From: JBFJKD01 sp041600415
Lineage (GTDB): Bacteria > Pseudomonadota > Gammaproteobacteria > Pseudomonadales > Porticoccaceae
Reading direction: 5' to 3'
Length of the DNA: 64,000 nt
NCBI GenBank assembly: GCA_041600415.1
Contig: JBFIKF010000007.1
Coordinates: forward strand, 80,234-144,233
Part shown: piece by piece, positions 16,297-25,268 of the stretch
How the letters are laid out: every line of letters starts with the position of its first letter
Position numbering within the stretch: position 1 is the first letter of the stretch
The notes under the pieces: model-generated
Databases searched by the model: none
The model's input: the letters and a program-made list of their open reading frames with translations, nothing else
Told to the model about the DNA's origin: nothing
Translations under genes and position numbers: made by a program

Positions 16297-17916
16297 TTAG
16301 CGTGAATTAACTACTCTGCTTGTTTCTAGCTGACTGGCCAGGTACTCGTCGTAGGTACCCTGAAAATCGATTAGCTGCTGATCGCTGATTTCGATGATGC
16401 GGGTTGCCAGAGAAGACACGAACTCCCGATCGTGGCTGACAAAAATCAGAGTGCCCTCGTAGTGCTCCAGCGCAAGGTTCAGTGCTTCGATAGCTTCCAT
16501 GTCGAGGTGGTTGGTGGGTTCATCCATGATCATGACATTGGCGTCCATCATCATTAATTTACCAAACAGTAGCCGATTTTTTTCGCCGCCCGAACAAACC
16601 CTGACCTGCTTGAGGAAATCATCCGAGGAAAACAGCAGGCGTCCAAGGGTTGCGCGCACGATCTGATCGCCGTGATGGGGTTTACGCCACTGGCTCATCC
16701 AGTCAAACAGATTCAAATCACAGTCAAAGTCAGCGCTACTGTCCTGCGGGCAGTAGCCGAGGGTGGCATTTTCGGCCCATTTGATGGTGCCGCTAGTGGG
16801 CGTCAACTGGCCCATCAGGCAGCGCAAAAAGGTGGTTTTACCGACGCCATTTTCGCCGATAACCGCCAGACGGGTGCCCGCAGGCAAAATCAGACTGGCG
16901 TTTTTGAACAGGACGCCCGCGTCGAATCCGTGACCCAGTTTTTCCAGTGTCAATGCCTGGCGATGCAGTTTTTTATCCTGTGCAAAACGAATATAGGGGC
17001 TGGCGCGGCTGGATGGCTTGATATCGTCCAGTTGAATTTTTTCGATTTGTTTGGCCCGCGAGGTGGCCTGTTTGGCTTTTGATGCGTTGGCCGAAAAGCG
17101 GCTGACAAATTGCTGTAAATCGGCTATCTGTGCCTTCTTTTTGGCGTTGTCGGCGTGCAATTGTTCCCGCGCCTGAGTGGACGCGGTCATAAAATCATCG
17201 TAGGTGCCCGGGTAGACGCGCAATTCGCCGTAATCGATATCCGCCATATGGGTACACACGGCGTTGAGAAAATGCCGGTCGTGGGAGACGATCACCATGG
17301 TGCTCCGGCACTCGTTGAGTAATCCCTCCAGCCAACGGATGGTGTTGATATCCAGGTTGTTGGTGGGTTCGTCCAGAAGCAGGATATCGGGGTTTGAGAA
17401 CAGCGCCTGAGCGAGTAACACCCGCAGTTTCCAACCCGGAGCAACCTCGCTCATGGGGCCGTAATGCAGCGCCTGGGCGATACCCGCCCCCAGTAAAACT
17501 TCACCGGCACGGCTCTCGGCGCTGTAGCCGTCCAGTTCGGCGAACTGAATTTCCAGTTCGGCCACCCGCATACCATCCTGTTCGCTCATGTCCGCCAACG
17601 CGTAAATACGATCCCGTTCCTGTTTAACTCCCCACAATTCTTCGTGACCCATCAGTACGGTGTCGACCACCGAGTATTTTTCAAAGGCGAACTGATCCTG
17701 GTGGAGTTTACCGATGCGCTGATTCGGGCCGATGGATACATTCCCTGCCGAGGGCGTCAAACTGCCATCCAGTATTTTCATGAACGTCGACTTACCACAG
17801 CCATTGGCCCCGATCAGGCCATAACGATTACCGTGACCAAATTTGACGGAAATATTTTCAAACAATGGCCTGGCGCCAAATTGCATGGTGATGTTAGCGG
17901 TGGAAATCAACGGCAT
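16297..17916 (-). CDS. ybiT: ABC-F family ATPase, YbiT-like translation factor
   Basis: A 539-residue soluble protein with two ABC ATPase domains. Walker A motifs are GANGCGKST (about residue 35) and GENGVGKTT (about 355). The signature segments and Walker B motifs ILLLDEPTNNLD and VMIMDEPTNHLD are complete, and the linker contains the ABC-F Arg/Lys-rich helical region. The sequence is close to E. coli YbiT throughout, as I recall it. ABC-F proteins bind the ribosomal E-site and influence translation under stress or antibiotic exposure. AGGGAT precedes the ATG. It is probably transcribed alone. Confidence 0.95.
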   Translation of the reverse strand: MPLISTANITMQFGARPLFENISVKFGHGNRYGLIGANGCGKSTFMKILDGSLTPSAGNVSIGPNQRIGKLHQDQFAFEKYSVVDTVLMGHEELWGVKQERDRIYALADMSEQDGMRVAELEIQFAELDGYSAESRAGEVLLGAGIAQALHYGPMSEVAPGWKLRVLLAQALFSNPDILLLDEPTNNLDINTIRWLEGLLNECRSTMVIVSHDRHFLNAVCTHMADIDYGELRVYPGTYDDFMTASTQAREQLHADNAKKKAQIADLQQFVSRFSANASKAKQATSRAKQIEKIQLDDIKPSSRASPYIRFAQDKKLHRQALTLEKLGHGFDAGVLFKNASLILPAGTRLAVIGENGVGKTTFLRCLMGQLTPTSGTIKWAENATLGYCPQDSSADFDCDLNLFDWMSQWRKPHHGDQIVRATLGRLLFSSDDFLKQVRVCSGGEKNRLLFGKLMMMDANVMIMDEPTNHLDMEAIEALNLALEHYEGTLIFVSHDREFVSSLATRIIEISDQQLIDFQGTYDEYLASQLETSRVVNSR

Positions 17917-18142
17917 ATCCCTGATTGAAGACGAATGATATTTTGCGGGGGCGCGTACTATAGGGATTTACTACGCTCAGGTCGACTTAATTTGCACGAT
18001 TATTGTCCAGATGTCAGTCGGGCGACGCCCAGGAATTGCCTGCTGCGCAGATCTCTGGATTGGCGCGATGGGATTTTCAGGTTGCTATGGGTGGTGTCTA
18101 AAGGGCGGTTAGAAGAGGACAGCAATCTGAGAGAGATGCTAG

Positions 18143-19000
18143 TTAGTCCAGCGCGGCAGCTTCGCGCAGGCGTTGCTGTCGGATCTGTTCTTCGGCGAGG
18201 ACGGCCTTTATTTCTTCCAGCACCGCATCCACATCGGGCGCCGCGCCGTTGTCTTCGAACAAACCGGTTAATCCGGTGTCGGGGTGCAATTCGCCTTCTT
18301 CGTACAGGGCCCACATTTCCTCAGCGTAGCGACTGTTGAGCAGTTGCGGTGCGTACTGACCGTAGTAGTCGGTCATATTGCTAATATCCCGGGTTAACAT
18401 GGCCCGGGCGTTGTTGTTGGCGGCGGCATCTACGGCCTGAGGTAGATCAATAATGACCGGCCCGCGTTCGTCTACCAGTACGTTGAATTCGGAGAGGTCG
18501 CCGTGTACCAGGCCAGCGCACAGCATCAGTTGCACGTAGTGCATCACCAGGGCGTGATCTTCCACTGCCTGTTCAGCGGACAGGCAAACGTCGTTCAGGC
18601 GCGGCGCCACCTCGCCTTCGTCGTCCGTGATCAATTCCATCAGCAATACGCCTTCAAAACAGCCATAGGGTTGCGGAACCCGCACACCGGCGGTCGCCAG
18701 GCGATAGAGTGCTTCCACTTCGGCGTTCTGCCACACTTCTTCCTGTTGCTTGCGGCCGAACTTTGAACTTTTTTCCATGGCGCGGGCGCGACGGCTATTG
18801 CGCACCTTGCGGCCTTCCCGGTATTGCACGGCCTGTTTGAAACTGCGTTTGGCCGCCTCTTTATACACCTTCGCGCAGCGTATCTGTGTGCCACAGCGGA
18901 CGATATAGACCGTGGCTTCCTTGCCGCTCATCAACGGACGAATCACTTCATCAACAATACCGTCGTCGACCAGAGGCTGAATCTGTTTGGGTGTTTTCAT
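18143..19000 (-). CDS. RIO-family serine protein kinase
   Basis: A 285-residue kinase of the RIO1-like family. It has the flexible ATP loop (SGKEATVY, about residue 25), the Lys in CAKVYKEA (about 44), the catalytic HGDLSEFN loop (about 169) and a metal-binding Asp in IIDLPQAVD (about 187). RIO kinases in eukaryotes and archaea mature the small ribosomal subunit; the bacterial role is unclear. The frame runs 58 codons further upstream, but the sequence there is not kinase-like, so the ATG at 19000 is used. The C-terminal 50 residues are acidic and helical. Confidence 0.92.
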   Translation of the reverse strand: MKTPKQIQPLVDDGIVDEVIRPLMSGKEATVYIVRCGTQIRCAKVYKEAAKRSFKQAVQYREGRKVRNSRRARAMEKSSKFGRKQQEEVWQNAEVEALYRLATAGVRVPQPYGCFEGVLLMELITDDEGEVAPRLNDVCLSAEQAVEDHALVMHYVQLMLCAGLVHGDLSEFNVLVDERGPVIIDLPQAVDAAANNNARAMLTRDISNMTDYYGQYAPQLLNSRYAEEMWALYEEGELHPDTGLTGLFEDNGAAPDVDAVLEEIKAVLAEEQIRQQRLREAAALD

Positions 19001-19252
19001 GGTGTTCTTATACCCTAGTTGAGGGGCGGATGGAAAGCGCAGTGGCCAGCCGTGTGGAATATGGCGGTAGATTGCGCCTGTATTCACTGGAAAGTTGCAG
19101 CAGTGGGCGCCGTGGCCGCTGCGGGAGAGGGTAAACATGGGCACACAGGGCTGCGCGGAAATCAAAGCGTGCACAATTGTCAGGCGCGCTGCAAATCCTG
19201 TACTGTGACAGCAGTAGGGTGTTCGCTACGACTGGCTTTGGGAGTAGGATCT

Positions 19253-19426
19253 ATGCACAAAAATTACGGGTTTATTGCGTTAGCTATAGCGCTGTTTGCG
19301 TTTGTGCTTTCTATTCATTTTTTGAGTGATTTCGGATATCGCTGGATCGCCACGGGTATCGGTGCACTGTTTAGCGGCATCGCCGGATTTGAATACCATC
19401 GGCATTGGCGAAAAGTCAGCAAGTGA
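19253..19426 (+). CDS. Small hypothetical membrane protein (57 residues)
   Basis: The ATG at 19253 has GGGAGTAGGAT 2-12 bases upstream and opens a 57-codon frame. The product has two hydrophobic stretches (about 6-24 and 28-46) ending in a basic tail HRHWRKVSK. No family is recognised. It converges with the ferredoxin gene. The good ribosome-binding site and hairpin-like membrane topology support it as a real gene, but without a homologue search this remains tentative. Confidence 0.5.
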   Translation: MHKNYGFIALAIALFAFVLSIHFLSDFGYRWIATGIGALFSGIAGFEYHRHWRKVSK

Positions 19427-19516
19427 TAAAAAAATGGACGAGCGTCGATCCGCGTCGGCACGGGCCGTGGAAGATCGAAGCGCGCCTCCATTCTTTCGTT
19501 TTAAAAAGCTCAAATA

Positions 19517-19837
19517 TCAGTGCTGGCCCTGCGGTGTATTTAAAATCAAACCGTCGAGTTCCGGAGCGGCTTTTAACTGGCAGCTCAGGCGGGAGTTTGC
19601 ATCCCGGCTGTCCACCAGGCCCAGCATCATGTCCTCCAGATCTTCCATGGGCGGCAATTTGCTCAGCCAGGCGGGGTCGACATGCACATGGCAGGTAGCA
19701 CAGGCGCAAGCACCGCCGCAGTCGCCGTCAATGCCGGGCACCATATTGGTCACCGCACCCTCCATCAGGTTCATTCCATTTTCCACAGTGACTTCCCGTT
19801 TGGTACCGTTAAAGTCAACGTATGTAATCTTCGCCAT
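19517..19837 (-). CDS. [2Fe-2S] ferredoxin of the P450 electron-transfer type
   Basis: A 106-residue adrenodoxin/putidaredoxin-type ferredoxin. The cluster ligands appear as CGGACACATCHVHVD (about residues 40-54), with the fourth Cys in SRLSCQLKA (about 90). It would pass electrons from the reductase encoded just upstream to the CYP153 P450. AGGGCA lies before the ATG. It is the last gene of a three-gene unit (P450, reductase, ferredoxin). Confidence 0.95.
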   Translation of the reverse strand: MAKITYVDFNGTKREVTVENGMNLMEGAVTNMVPGIDGDCGGACACATCHVHVDPAWLSKLPPMEDLEDMMLGLVDSRDANSRLSCQLKAAPELDGLILNTPQGQH

Positions 19838-19906
19838 GTGTGTCTGCCCTGTTTAGTCGTGGTCGGTGGTGGTTGATAAATCCGTGTGCAGCTCAGTGGT
19901 ACGTCT

Positions 19907-21124
19907 TCAGGCCGCGAGGTCTTTGACCGGTATACTCTCATCACTCAGGCGCCCGGGACAAATTTTCGGCTGCAGCGGAATAAGTTGCCGCGCGCTTATA
20001 AATTCTGCCGGCCGGTTGATGGCGTCCACTGCAATCAGACAATTATCGCGCAGATAAAACACTGCAAACGAGCGCGTTGCCGGGTCGCCGCGCACGGCAA
20101 TCTGGTCGTAATCACGGCAAATGCCCGCGGTCTGTAATTTGATGTCGTACTGGTCCGACCAGAACCACGGCACCTGGTTGTAGGGCTGGTCTTTACCGCA
20201 GATAGTAGCGGCAACTGTCTTACCCTGTTCGATAGCATTATGCACGGATTCCAGACGCAGGCGCGTGCCATATAAAGCACTGGGATGGTTGGCGCAGTCG
20301 CCTGCGGCATAAATGCCGGGAGTTGACGAGCGGCACAGGGCATCAACGACAATGCCGTTGTTGCAATCAACACCAGCGGCTTCGGCCAGCTCCACATTAG
20401 GCAACAGACCGATGCCGGCAATGATCAGATCGGCTGCGAGGCGTTCGCCGGAGCTGGTTACCACGATGGCAGTGCCGTTATCGTCCTCAATGCGCTCCAC
20501 GCCGGTATTGCACTGAATATTCACCCCGGCCTGGCGATGGACGTCGGTATAAAAATTCGCCACTTCTGGACAGGTGACACGGCCCAGCACAATGGGCGCG
20601 AATTCGAGAACGGTTACCTGTAATCCGTGTTTTCGGGCGATGGCTGTTACTTCAAGACCGATATACCCGCCGCCAATGACTACCAGCCGCGCCCCCGTAT
20701 GGAAGCGTTTGCGAATACCATCTACGTCACTGAGGGTACGCAGGTAATGTAGCGCGGGATGATCGGCGCCGGGGCAGGTTAACGGGCGCGGTCGCCCGCC
20801 CGTGGCAAATACCAGGTGGTTGTAAGCCACGGACTGACCGCTATGAAGGGTAACTAACTGCTGCGCGCGGTCAATACCGGTGACGGCGGTATTTAGCCGG
20901 ATATCCACCCGGGATTGCTGATAGAACGCTGCGGGTTTCAACAGCAGACGATCCCGGGCCAGCTCTCCAGCAAGAAAGGCTTTGGACAGGGGCGGACGTT
21001 GATAGGGCAGAGTGGGTTCATTGCCCAGTAGCACAATGTCCCCCGTAAAACCGCCCGCACGCAGACTGGCGATGGCCTGGGCTCCCGCCTGACCGCCGCC
21101 GATGATGGCGACTGTTTCACTCAT
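19907..21124 (-). CDS. NAD(P)H:ferredoxin reductase of the putidaredoxin reductase type
   Basis: A 405-residue flavoprotein with an N-terminal FAD Rossmann motif (IIGGGQAGAQA, residues 7-17), a second dinucleotide motif for NAD(P)H (VIGGGYIGLE, about 148-157) and the late FAD motif GIYAAGDCANH (about 268-278). Such reductases feed [2Fe-2S] ferredoxins for class I P450s. It starts 30 bases after the P450 stop and ends 69 bases before the ferredoxin start, so the three form one operon. Confidence 0.95.
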   Translation of the reverse strand: MSETVAIIGGGQAGAQAIASLRAGGFTGDIVLLGNEPTLPYQRPPLSKAFLAGELARDRLLLKPAAFYQQSRVDIRLNTAVTGIDRAQQLVTLHSGQSVAYNHLVFATGGRPRPLTCPGADHPALHYLRTLSDVDGIRKRFHTGARLVVIGGGYIGLEVTAIARKHGLQVTVLEFAPIVLGRVTCPEVANFYTDVHRQAGVNIQCNTGVERIEDDNGTAIVVTSSGERLAADLIIAGIGLLPNVELAEAAGVDCNNGIVVDALCRSSTPGIYAAGDCANHPSALYGTRLRLESVHNAIEQGKTVAATICGKDQPYNQVPWFWSDQYDIKLQTAGICRDYDQIAVRGDPATRSFAVFYLRDNCLIAVDAINRPAEFISARQLIPLQPKICPGRLSDESIPVKDLAA

Positions 21125-21154
21125 AACGTCTGCTTCTGATAAAGACCGCTCAAC

Positions 21155-22429
21155 CTAGGCGTTGATGCGCACAGGCATGGATGTGTAGGTGCGTAGTACG
21201 CAGGAATAGCTGCGTGTCGGTTCGCCCATTACTTCGATAGACGGCCGCGGCCAGCGGTTGAGTATTTCTTCCCACAGGATTCTTAATTGCAATTCTGCGA
21301 CACGATTGCCGACACAGCGATGAATGCCGAAACCGAAGGATAGATGCTGGCGGGGTCTGGCGCGGTCGATAATAAACGCCTCGGGGTTTTCTATCGCCTC
21401 CGGGTCGCGGTTGCCGGACACGTACCACATAACGACCTTGTCGCCTTTCCTGATCTTTTTGCCGCCAAGCTCCGCGTCCGCTACGGCTGTGCGTCGCATG
21501 GAAGCAAGGGGTGTTTGCCAGCGAATCACTTCGGGAATCATGGAGTCCACCAGCGCCGGGTTGTCGCACAATTTACGGTATTGATCCGGATTTTGATTCA
21601 GTGCCAGGACGCTACCGGTCATAGAATTACGGGTGGTGTCGTTGCCGCCCACCACCAGCAATATGAGGTTGCCGAGGTATTCCTTGGGGGTGATGTCGCG
21701 CATGGCTTCGGAGTGCGCCATCATCGAAATCAGATCCGGTTTGGGAGGCAGTTGCGCACGTTCGTTCCACAGGCGGGTAAAATACGCCAGCATGTCCCCC
21801 AGCTCGCGGTGACGGGTTTCCTCGTCCACCAGACCAGAGCCCGGTTGAGCCGAGGCTACGTCGGACCAACGGGTGAGTTTGTGGCGATCTTCAAATGGAA
21901 AATCAAACAGGGTGGTTAACATTTGTGTGGTGAGATTGATCGAGACCTTCTCGACCCAATCGAAGGTTTCATTTACCGGCAGATCTGCAAGTACCTTACG
22001 GGTGCGGCTGCGAATGGTCTCCTCCATTCTCGCGAGGTTTTCCGGGGAAACCATCGGGCTGACCACCTTGCGCTGCGCGGTGTGTTTGGGCGGGTCGAGG
22101 GCAATAAACATTTCCACGCCTAACCCCAGATTATCGTCTTCAATCGTAATGCCGCCGTTCGCCGTATCGGAGGAGTAGGTTTTGTGATCCATCTCGACCG
22201 TCATAATGTCCTTGTATTTGGTCACCGACCAATAGGGACCAAACAGGCTGGCCTTGCAGTAATGCACCGGATCTTCGTTGCGCAGTCGCTCGAAATATGG
22301 CCACATGATGTTGTCGCGAAACAGTTCCGGTTGCGCCACGTTAATGTCTTCCAGGGGTATTGCGTTGACCCGCGCCTGGACGGCTTCGCTCACGGCTGAA
22401 TCGATAATGTTAGATCTTGATTCGTTCAT
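21155..22429 (-). CDS. cyp153: Cytochrome P450 of the CYP153 family (alkane/fatty-acid terminal hydroxylase)
   Basis: A 424-residue soluble P450. The oxygen-binding I-helix motif GGNDTTR (about residue 264), the ExxR pair (EVIRWQ), and the haem-ligand segment FGFGIHRCVGN (Cys about 372) are intact. The N-terminal LRNEDPVHYC and the WYVSGNRDPEAIENP block are typical of CYP153, whose members hydroxylate the terminal carbon of medium-chain alkanes, alkenes or fatty acids. AGGGGC precedes the ATG. The redox partners are encoded directly downstream, so the cluster is a complete class I system. CYP153A is the likely subfamily; chain-length preference cannot be read from sequence. Confidence 0.95.
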   Translation of the reverse strand: MNESRSNIIDSAVSEAVQARVNAIPLEDINVAQPELFRDNIMWPYFERLRNEDPVHYCKASLFGPYWSVTKYKDIMTVEMDHKTYSSDTANGGITIEDDNLGLGVEMFIALDPPKHTAQRKVVSPMVSPENLARMEETIRSRTRKVLADLPVNETFDWVEKVSINLTTQMLTTLFDFPFEDRHKLTRWSDVASAQPGSGLVDEETRHRELGDMLAYFTRLWNERAQLPPKPDLISMMAHSEAMRDITPKEYLGNLILLVVGGNDTTRNSMTGSVLALNQNPDQYRKLCDNPALVDSMIPEVIRWQTPLASMRRTAVADAELGGKKIRKGDKVVMWYVSGNRDPEAIENPEAFIIDRARPRQHLSFGFGIHRCVGNRVAELQLRILWEEILNRWPRPSIEVMGEPTRSYSCVLRTYTSMPVRINA

Positions 22430-22805
22430 TTACACAAGCCCCTGTAAGGTGTATCTATTGTTTTGTGGGTGTACAAAGTATGTTTTAGGAGAGCGCGAAA
22501 TACCCTTCGGTCACCACGTTTACTAACGGTTCACTGTAGGTTTGCTGGTTGCTCTATTGATAGGGCCAAAAATGACAAGGCTATAGCACAAACTGACAGT
22601 ATGCGAGGTCAGGTTATGAGTGCGTAATGCTATATTGAGGGGCGATGGAGGCGGTGGCGATAAAAGCCCGAGTTTTTATAGCGATTGCGTTGGACGTAGA
22701 AGTTCTCATTCACACGAGTGATTAAACTAATCGGCGGTTGCGGCAATTACTGGGTGTCTGTTAGGTTGGGTTCACAAACGTTTAACCAGGCAGGAGGAGG
22801 TAGCC
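22430..22805. other. Divergent intergenic region between the CYP153 operon and the DUF385 gene
   Basis: The 376 bases hold no gene I can support. They must contain both divergent promoters. No AraC-family or other regulator gene is adjacent, unlike many CYP153 clusters. I could not pick out a convincing sigma-70 or sigma-54 element by eye. Confidence 0.5.
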
Positions 22806-23267
22806 ATGAGTGATAAGGCTGTAGAAGCCAGTGAGCGGGGCTGGATTGCAGACCACCGCCGTCGTTATCTCGAAAGTAATGGGGCGGATGGCCATCTCTG
22901 GGATTCCACGCCGGTGGGCGGTCCGGGGTTGATACCAGCCCTGCTGTTAACTACCGTGGGACGCAAATCCGGAGAACCCAGAATTATGCCCCTGATCTAC
23001 GGGGAAACGGAGGGGGGGTATGTGGTGATTGCCTCCCGCGGTGGGTATCCCACCCATCCGGCCTGGTACCTCAACTTGCTGGCCAATCCGGAAGTGGACG
23101 TACAGGTGGGCGCGGAGTGCTTTCGCGCACGGGCGCGTACTGCGGAGGGTGAGGAGCGCACACGATTATGGGCGCAGCAACGGGCGTTGTTTCCACCTTA
23201 TGACGAATATCAGGCAAAAACGCAACGTCAGATCCCGGTGGTGGTGCTGGAGCGGATCGCAAGCTAA
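22806..23267 (+). CDS. DUF385/Ddn-family split-barrel oxidoreductase
   Basis: A 153-residue protein of the deazaflavin-dependent nitroreductase (Ddn, DUF385) family: LLTTVGRKSGEPRIMPLIYG (about residues 48-67), then IASRGGYPTHPAWYLNLLANP (78-98; the two halves are GGYPTHPAWY and LNLLANP). In actinobacteria such proteins use F420H2 to reduce quinones or nitro compounds. Whether this organism makes F420 is unknown, so FMN or a haem ligand is possible. GCAGGAGGAGGTAGCC gives a very strong ribosome-binding site. Confidence 0.88.
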   Translation: MSDKAVEASERGWIADHRRRYLESNGADGHLWDSTPVGGPGLIPALLLTTVGRKSGEPRIMPLIYGETEGGYVVIASRGGYPTHPAWYLNLLANPEVDVQVGAECFRARARTAEGEERTRLWAQQRALFPPYDEYQAKTQRQIPVVVLERIAS

Positions 23268-23347
23268 CTGATAACGGCAGGTGCTCCCACAACCCCTGTG
23301 CCGGTGTTCCCGGCGCTTTTGATATCAACGTACAGCAGAGGTCACAA

Positions 23348-24073
23348 ATGAGTACATTTGTTCTGGTACACGGTGCCTGGCACGGTGGTTGGTGTTGGCA
23401 CAAGATCGTCCCTTTACTGGAAGGTGCTGGACACCGCGTGCTGGCTCCCGATCTGGCAGGTCTCGGCGTGGACAGAACCCCGGTGCAGGGCATCGTCCTT
23501 GAGCAATGGGTGGAGGACATCGGAGTTTTACTGGCCCAACAAAATGAGCCGGTGGTTCTGCTGGGCCACAGTCGTGGCGGCATTGTCATCAGTCAGGTGG
23601 CCGAGCGCTGGCCGGAGCGGATTCAGAAACTGGTATTCCTGTGTGCGTTTTTACCGCGTAATGGAGAATCATTGCTGCAACTGCTGACGGAGGATGGCAC
23701 CTCCGGCACCCTGGCTACTCGCGTGCCGTCCGCGGATGGCAGTTACCTGACCATCAAACCGGACGCCATAGCCAATCTGTTTTACAACTGCTGCTCAGCT
23801 CAAGACGTGGCCCTGGCGCACGCACTGCTGGTGGCAGAGCCCAGCGCTCCCCTGGGAACGCCGGTGGTATTGAGTGACAGTTGCTACGGACAGGTTCCCA
23901 GGGTGTATATCGAGTGCTTGCAGGACCATGCTCTGCCGATTGCATTTCAGCGCAAGATGCAAGCCGCGTCGCCCTGTCAGGCGGTGTGGACGCTGAATAC
24001 GGACCACTCGCCATTTTTATCACAGCCCCAGGAGCTGACGGCGCTGCTGCTGAATATTGCTGGATCCACTTGA
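23348..24073 (+). CDS. Alpha/beta-hydrolase fold esterase
   Basis: A 241-residue single-domain hydrolase. It has the oxyanion motif LVHGAWHGGWCW (about residues 6-17), the nucleophile elbow GHSRGG (about 75-80) and a catalytic His in NTDHSPF near residue 220. The sequence resembles the plant methyl-esterase/hydroxynitrile-lyase-like bacterial hydrolases. The substrate is unknown. It lies 80 bases after the DUF385 gene and 50 bases before the HbpS-like gene, probably in one transcript. Confidence 0.88.
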   Translation: MSTFVLVHGAWHGGWCWHKIVPLLEGAGHRVLAPDLAGLGVDRTPVQGIVLEQWVEDIGVLLAQQNEPVVLLGHSRGGIVISQVAERWPERIQKLVFLCAFLPRNGESLLQLLTEDGTSGTLATRVPSADGSYLTIKPDAIANLFYNCCSAQDVALAHALLVAEPSAPLGTPVVLSDSCYGQVPRVYIECLQDHALPIAFQRKMQAASPCQAVWTLNTDHSPFLSQPQELTALLLNIAGST

Positions 24074-24124
24074 TCGCAACGGGTCCCGCTTCCCATTGGG
24101 CTGGGGGAAAATCAGGAGACACCT

Positions 24125-24631
24125 ATGGCCAGTAAATCTTTATCGATGCTACTGATGATGTTATGCACCTTAATCGTACTCCCGGCCCGGGCCGAAACGG
24201 AGTTGCCTGCGATAGTCGACATCAAACGCATGTCCATGGATACGGCGCTACGCATGGCCAGCGCCGCAGTGGCACGCTGTCGCACCGAAGGGGTGCAGGC
24301 AGGAGTGACCGTGGTAGATCGGGGCGGTCATCCACAGGTGGTGTTGCGCGACGTGCTGGCGATGGATTTGACCCTGGAGATGAGTCGCAAAAAGGCGTAC
24401 ACCGCGATGTCGTTTAATACGCCGACGTCTCGCCTGGGCGCGCGCGCCGAGTCGCCCCTCGCCAACCACCATACGCTGATGTTTTCCGGGGGCGGGGTGC
24501 CGGTAACTGCTGCCGGTTCCATTCTCGGCGGGATCGGTGTCAGCGGCGCCCCTTCGGGCGAAGTGGATGAAATCTGTGCCCAGGCGGGCATTGATGCTGT
24601 CGCCGAGGAACTGGAATGGGGCGTCATGTGA
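24125..24631 (+). CDS. Exported GlcG/HbpS-family haem-binding-like protein
   Basis: A 168-residue protein with a signal peptide (hydrophobic core about 8-21, cleavage likely after PARA). The mature part has the GlcG/HbpS pattern: ALRMASAAVARCRTEG (about 40), VTVVDRGGHPQVVLR (about 61) and the Gly-rich FSGGGVPV / ILGGIGVSGAP segment (about 120-145). HbpS binds haem and senses redox stress in Streptomyces; GlcG homologues elsewhere are of unknown function. CAGGAGACACCT precedes the ATG. Confidence 0.88.
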   Translation: MASKSLSMLLMMLCTLIVLPARAETELPAIVDIKRMSMDTALRMASAAVARCRTEGVQAGVTVVDRGGHPQVVLRDVLAMDLTLEMSRKKAYTAMSFNTPTSRLGARAESPLANHHTLMFSGGGVPVTAAGSILGGIGVSGAPSGEVDEICAQAGIDAVAEELEWGVM

Positions 24632-24695
24632 GCGGCGGTTGCCATGGCTACACTGGTTACAATCAAAAAGTTTGCGAAAAAACCAGGAAAAAACT

Positions 24696-25247
24696 ATGAA
24701 ATTAGCATCGCCAAGAATCGAACCGTTGCGGGAATCCGAGTGGAGTGACGCCCAGCGCAGGCTGCTGGCACCGGTGAAGAAAGAGGGGCAATTTTACAAC
24801 GTGCTCGGTACCCTCGGTCGGCATATCGATGCGGCAGAAAAATTCTGGGTGTGGGCTAATCACGTGATGGGCAAGACTTCCACTATCGGGCCGCGGGAAC
24901 GGGAGTTACTGATTTTGCGGGTCGGGTGGCTATGTAACGCCGAATACGAATGGGGTCAGCACGTCATTTTTGGACGCAAGGAAGGCTTAAGCGAGGCTGA
25001 GATCGCGCGTATCAAGCTGGGGCCGGATGCTCCGGGCTGGGATGCTTTCGATGCTGCGCTATTGCGCGCCGCGGACGAGCTGCACAACGATGCGTTTATC
25101 GGCGATGCCACCTGGACGGCCCTGCGCACCCGCTACAGCGACGTGCAGATGATGGATGTAGTGTTTGCGGTTGGTCAGTACCACCTGGTGTCGATGGCAT
25201 TGAATAGTTTTGGTGTGCAGCTTGACACAGGCGTTACCGGGTTCTGA
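24696..25247 (+). CDS. Carboxymuconolactone decarboxylase-family (AhpD-like) protein
   Basis: A 183-residue helical protein. The core LLILRVGWLCNAEYEWGQHVIFGRKEGLSEAEIARI (residues 69-104, named by its ends) has the Cys and His positions of the CMD domain, but only one Cys where AhpD has CxxC, so peroxidase-type redox activity is doubtful. The frame extends upstream, overlapping the previous gene; the ATG at 24696, with CCAGGAAAA before it, is the natural start. The family includes carboxymuconolactone decarboxylase, but nothing around it marks the protocatechuate pathway. Confidence 0.88.
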   Translation: MKLASPRIEPLRESEWSDAQRRLLAPVKKEGQFYNVLGTLGRHIDAAEKFWVWANHVMGKTSTIGPRERELLILRVGWLCNAEYEWGQHVIFGRKEGLSEAEIARIKLGPDAPGWDAFDAALLRAADELHNDAFIGDATWTALRTRYSDVQMMDVVFAVGQYHLVSMALNSFGVQLDTGVTGF

Positions 25248-25268
25248 CCAATCGCTACAGTATGCCGC

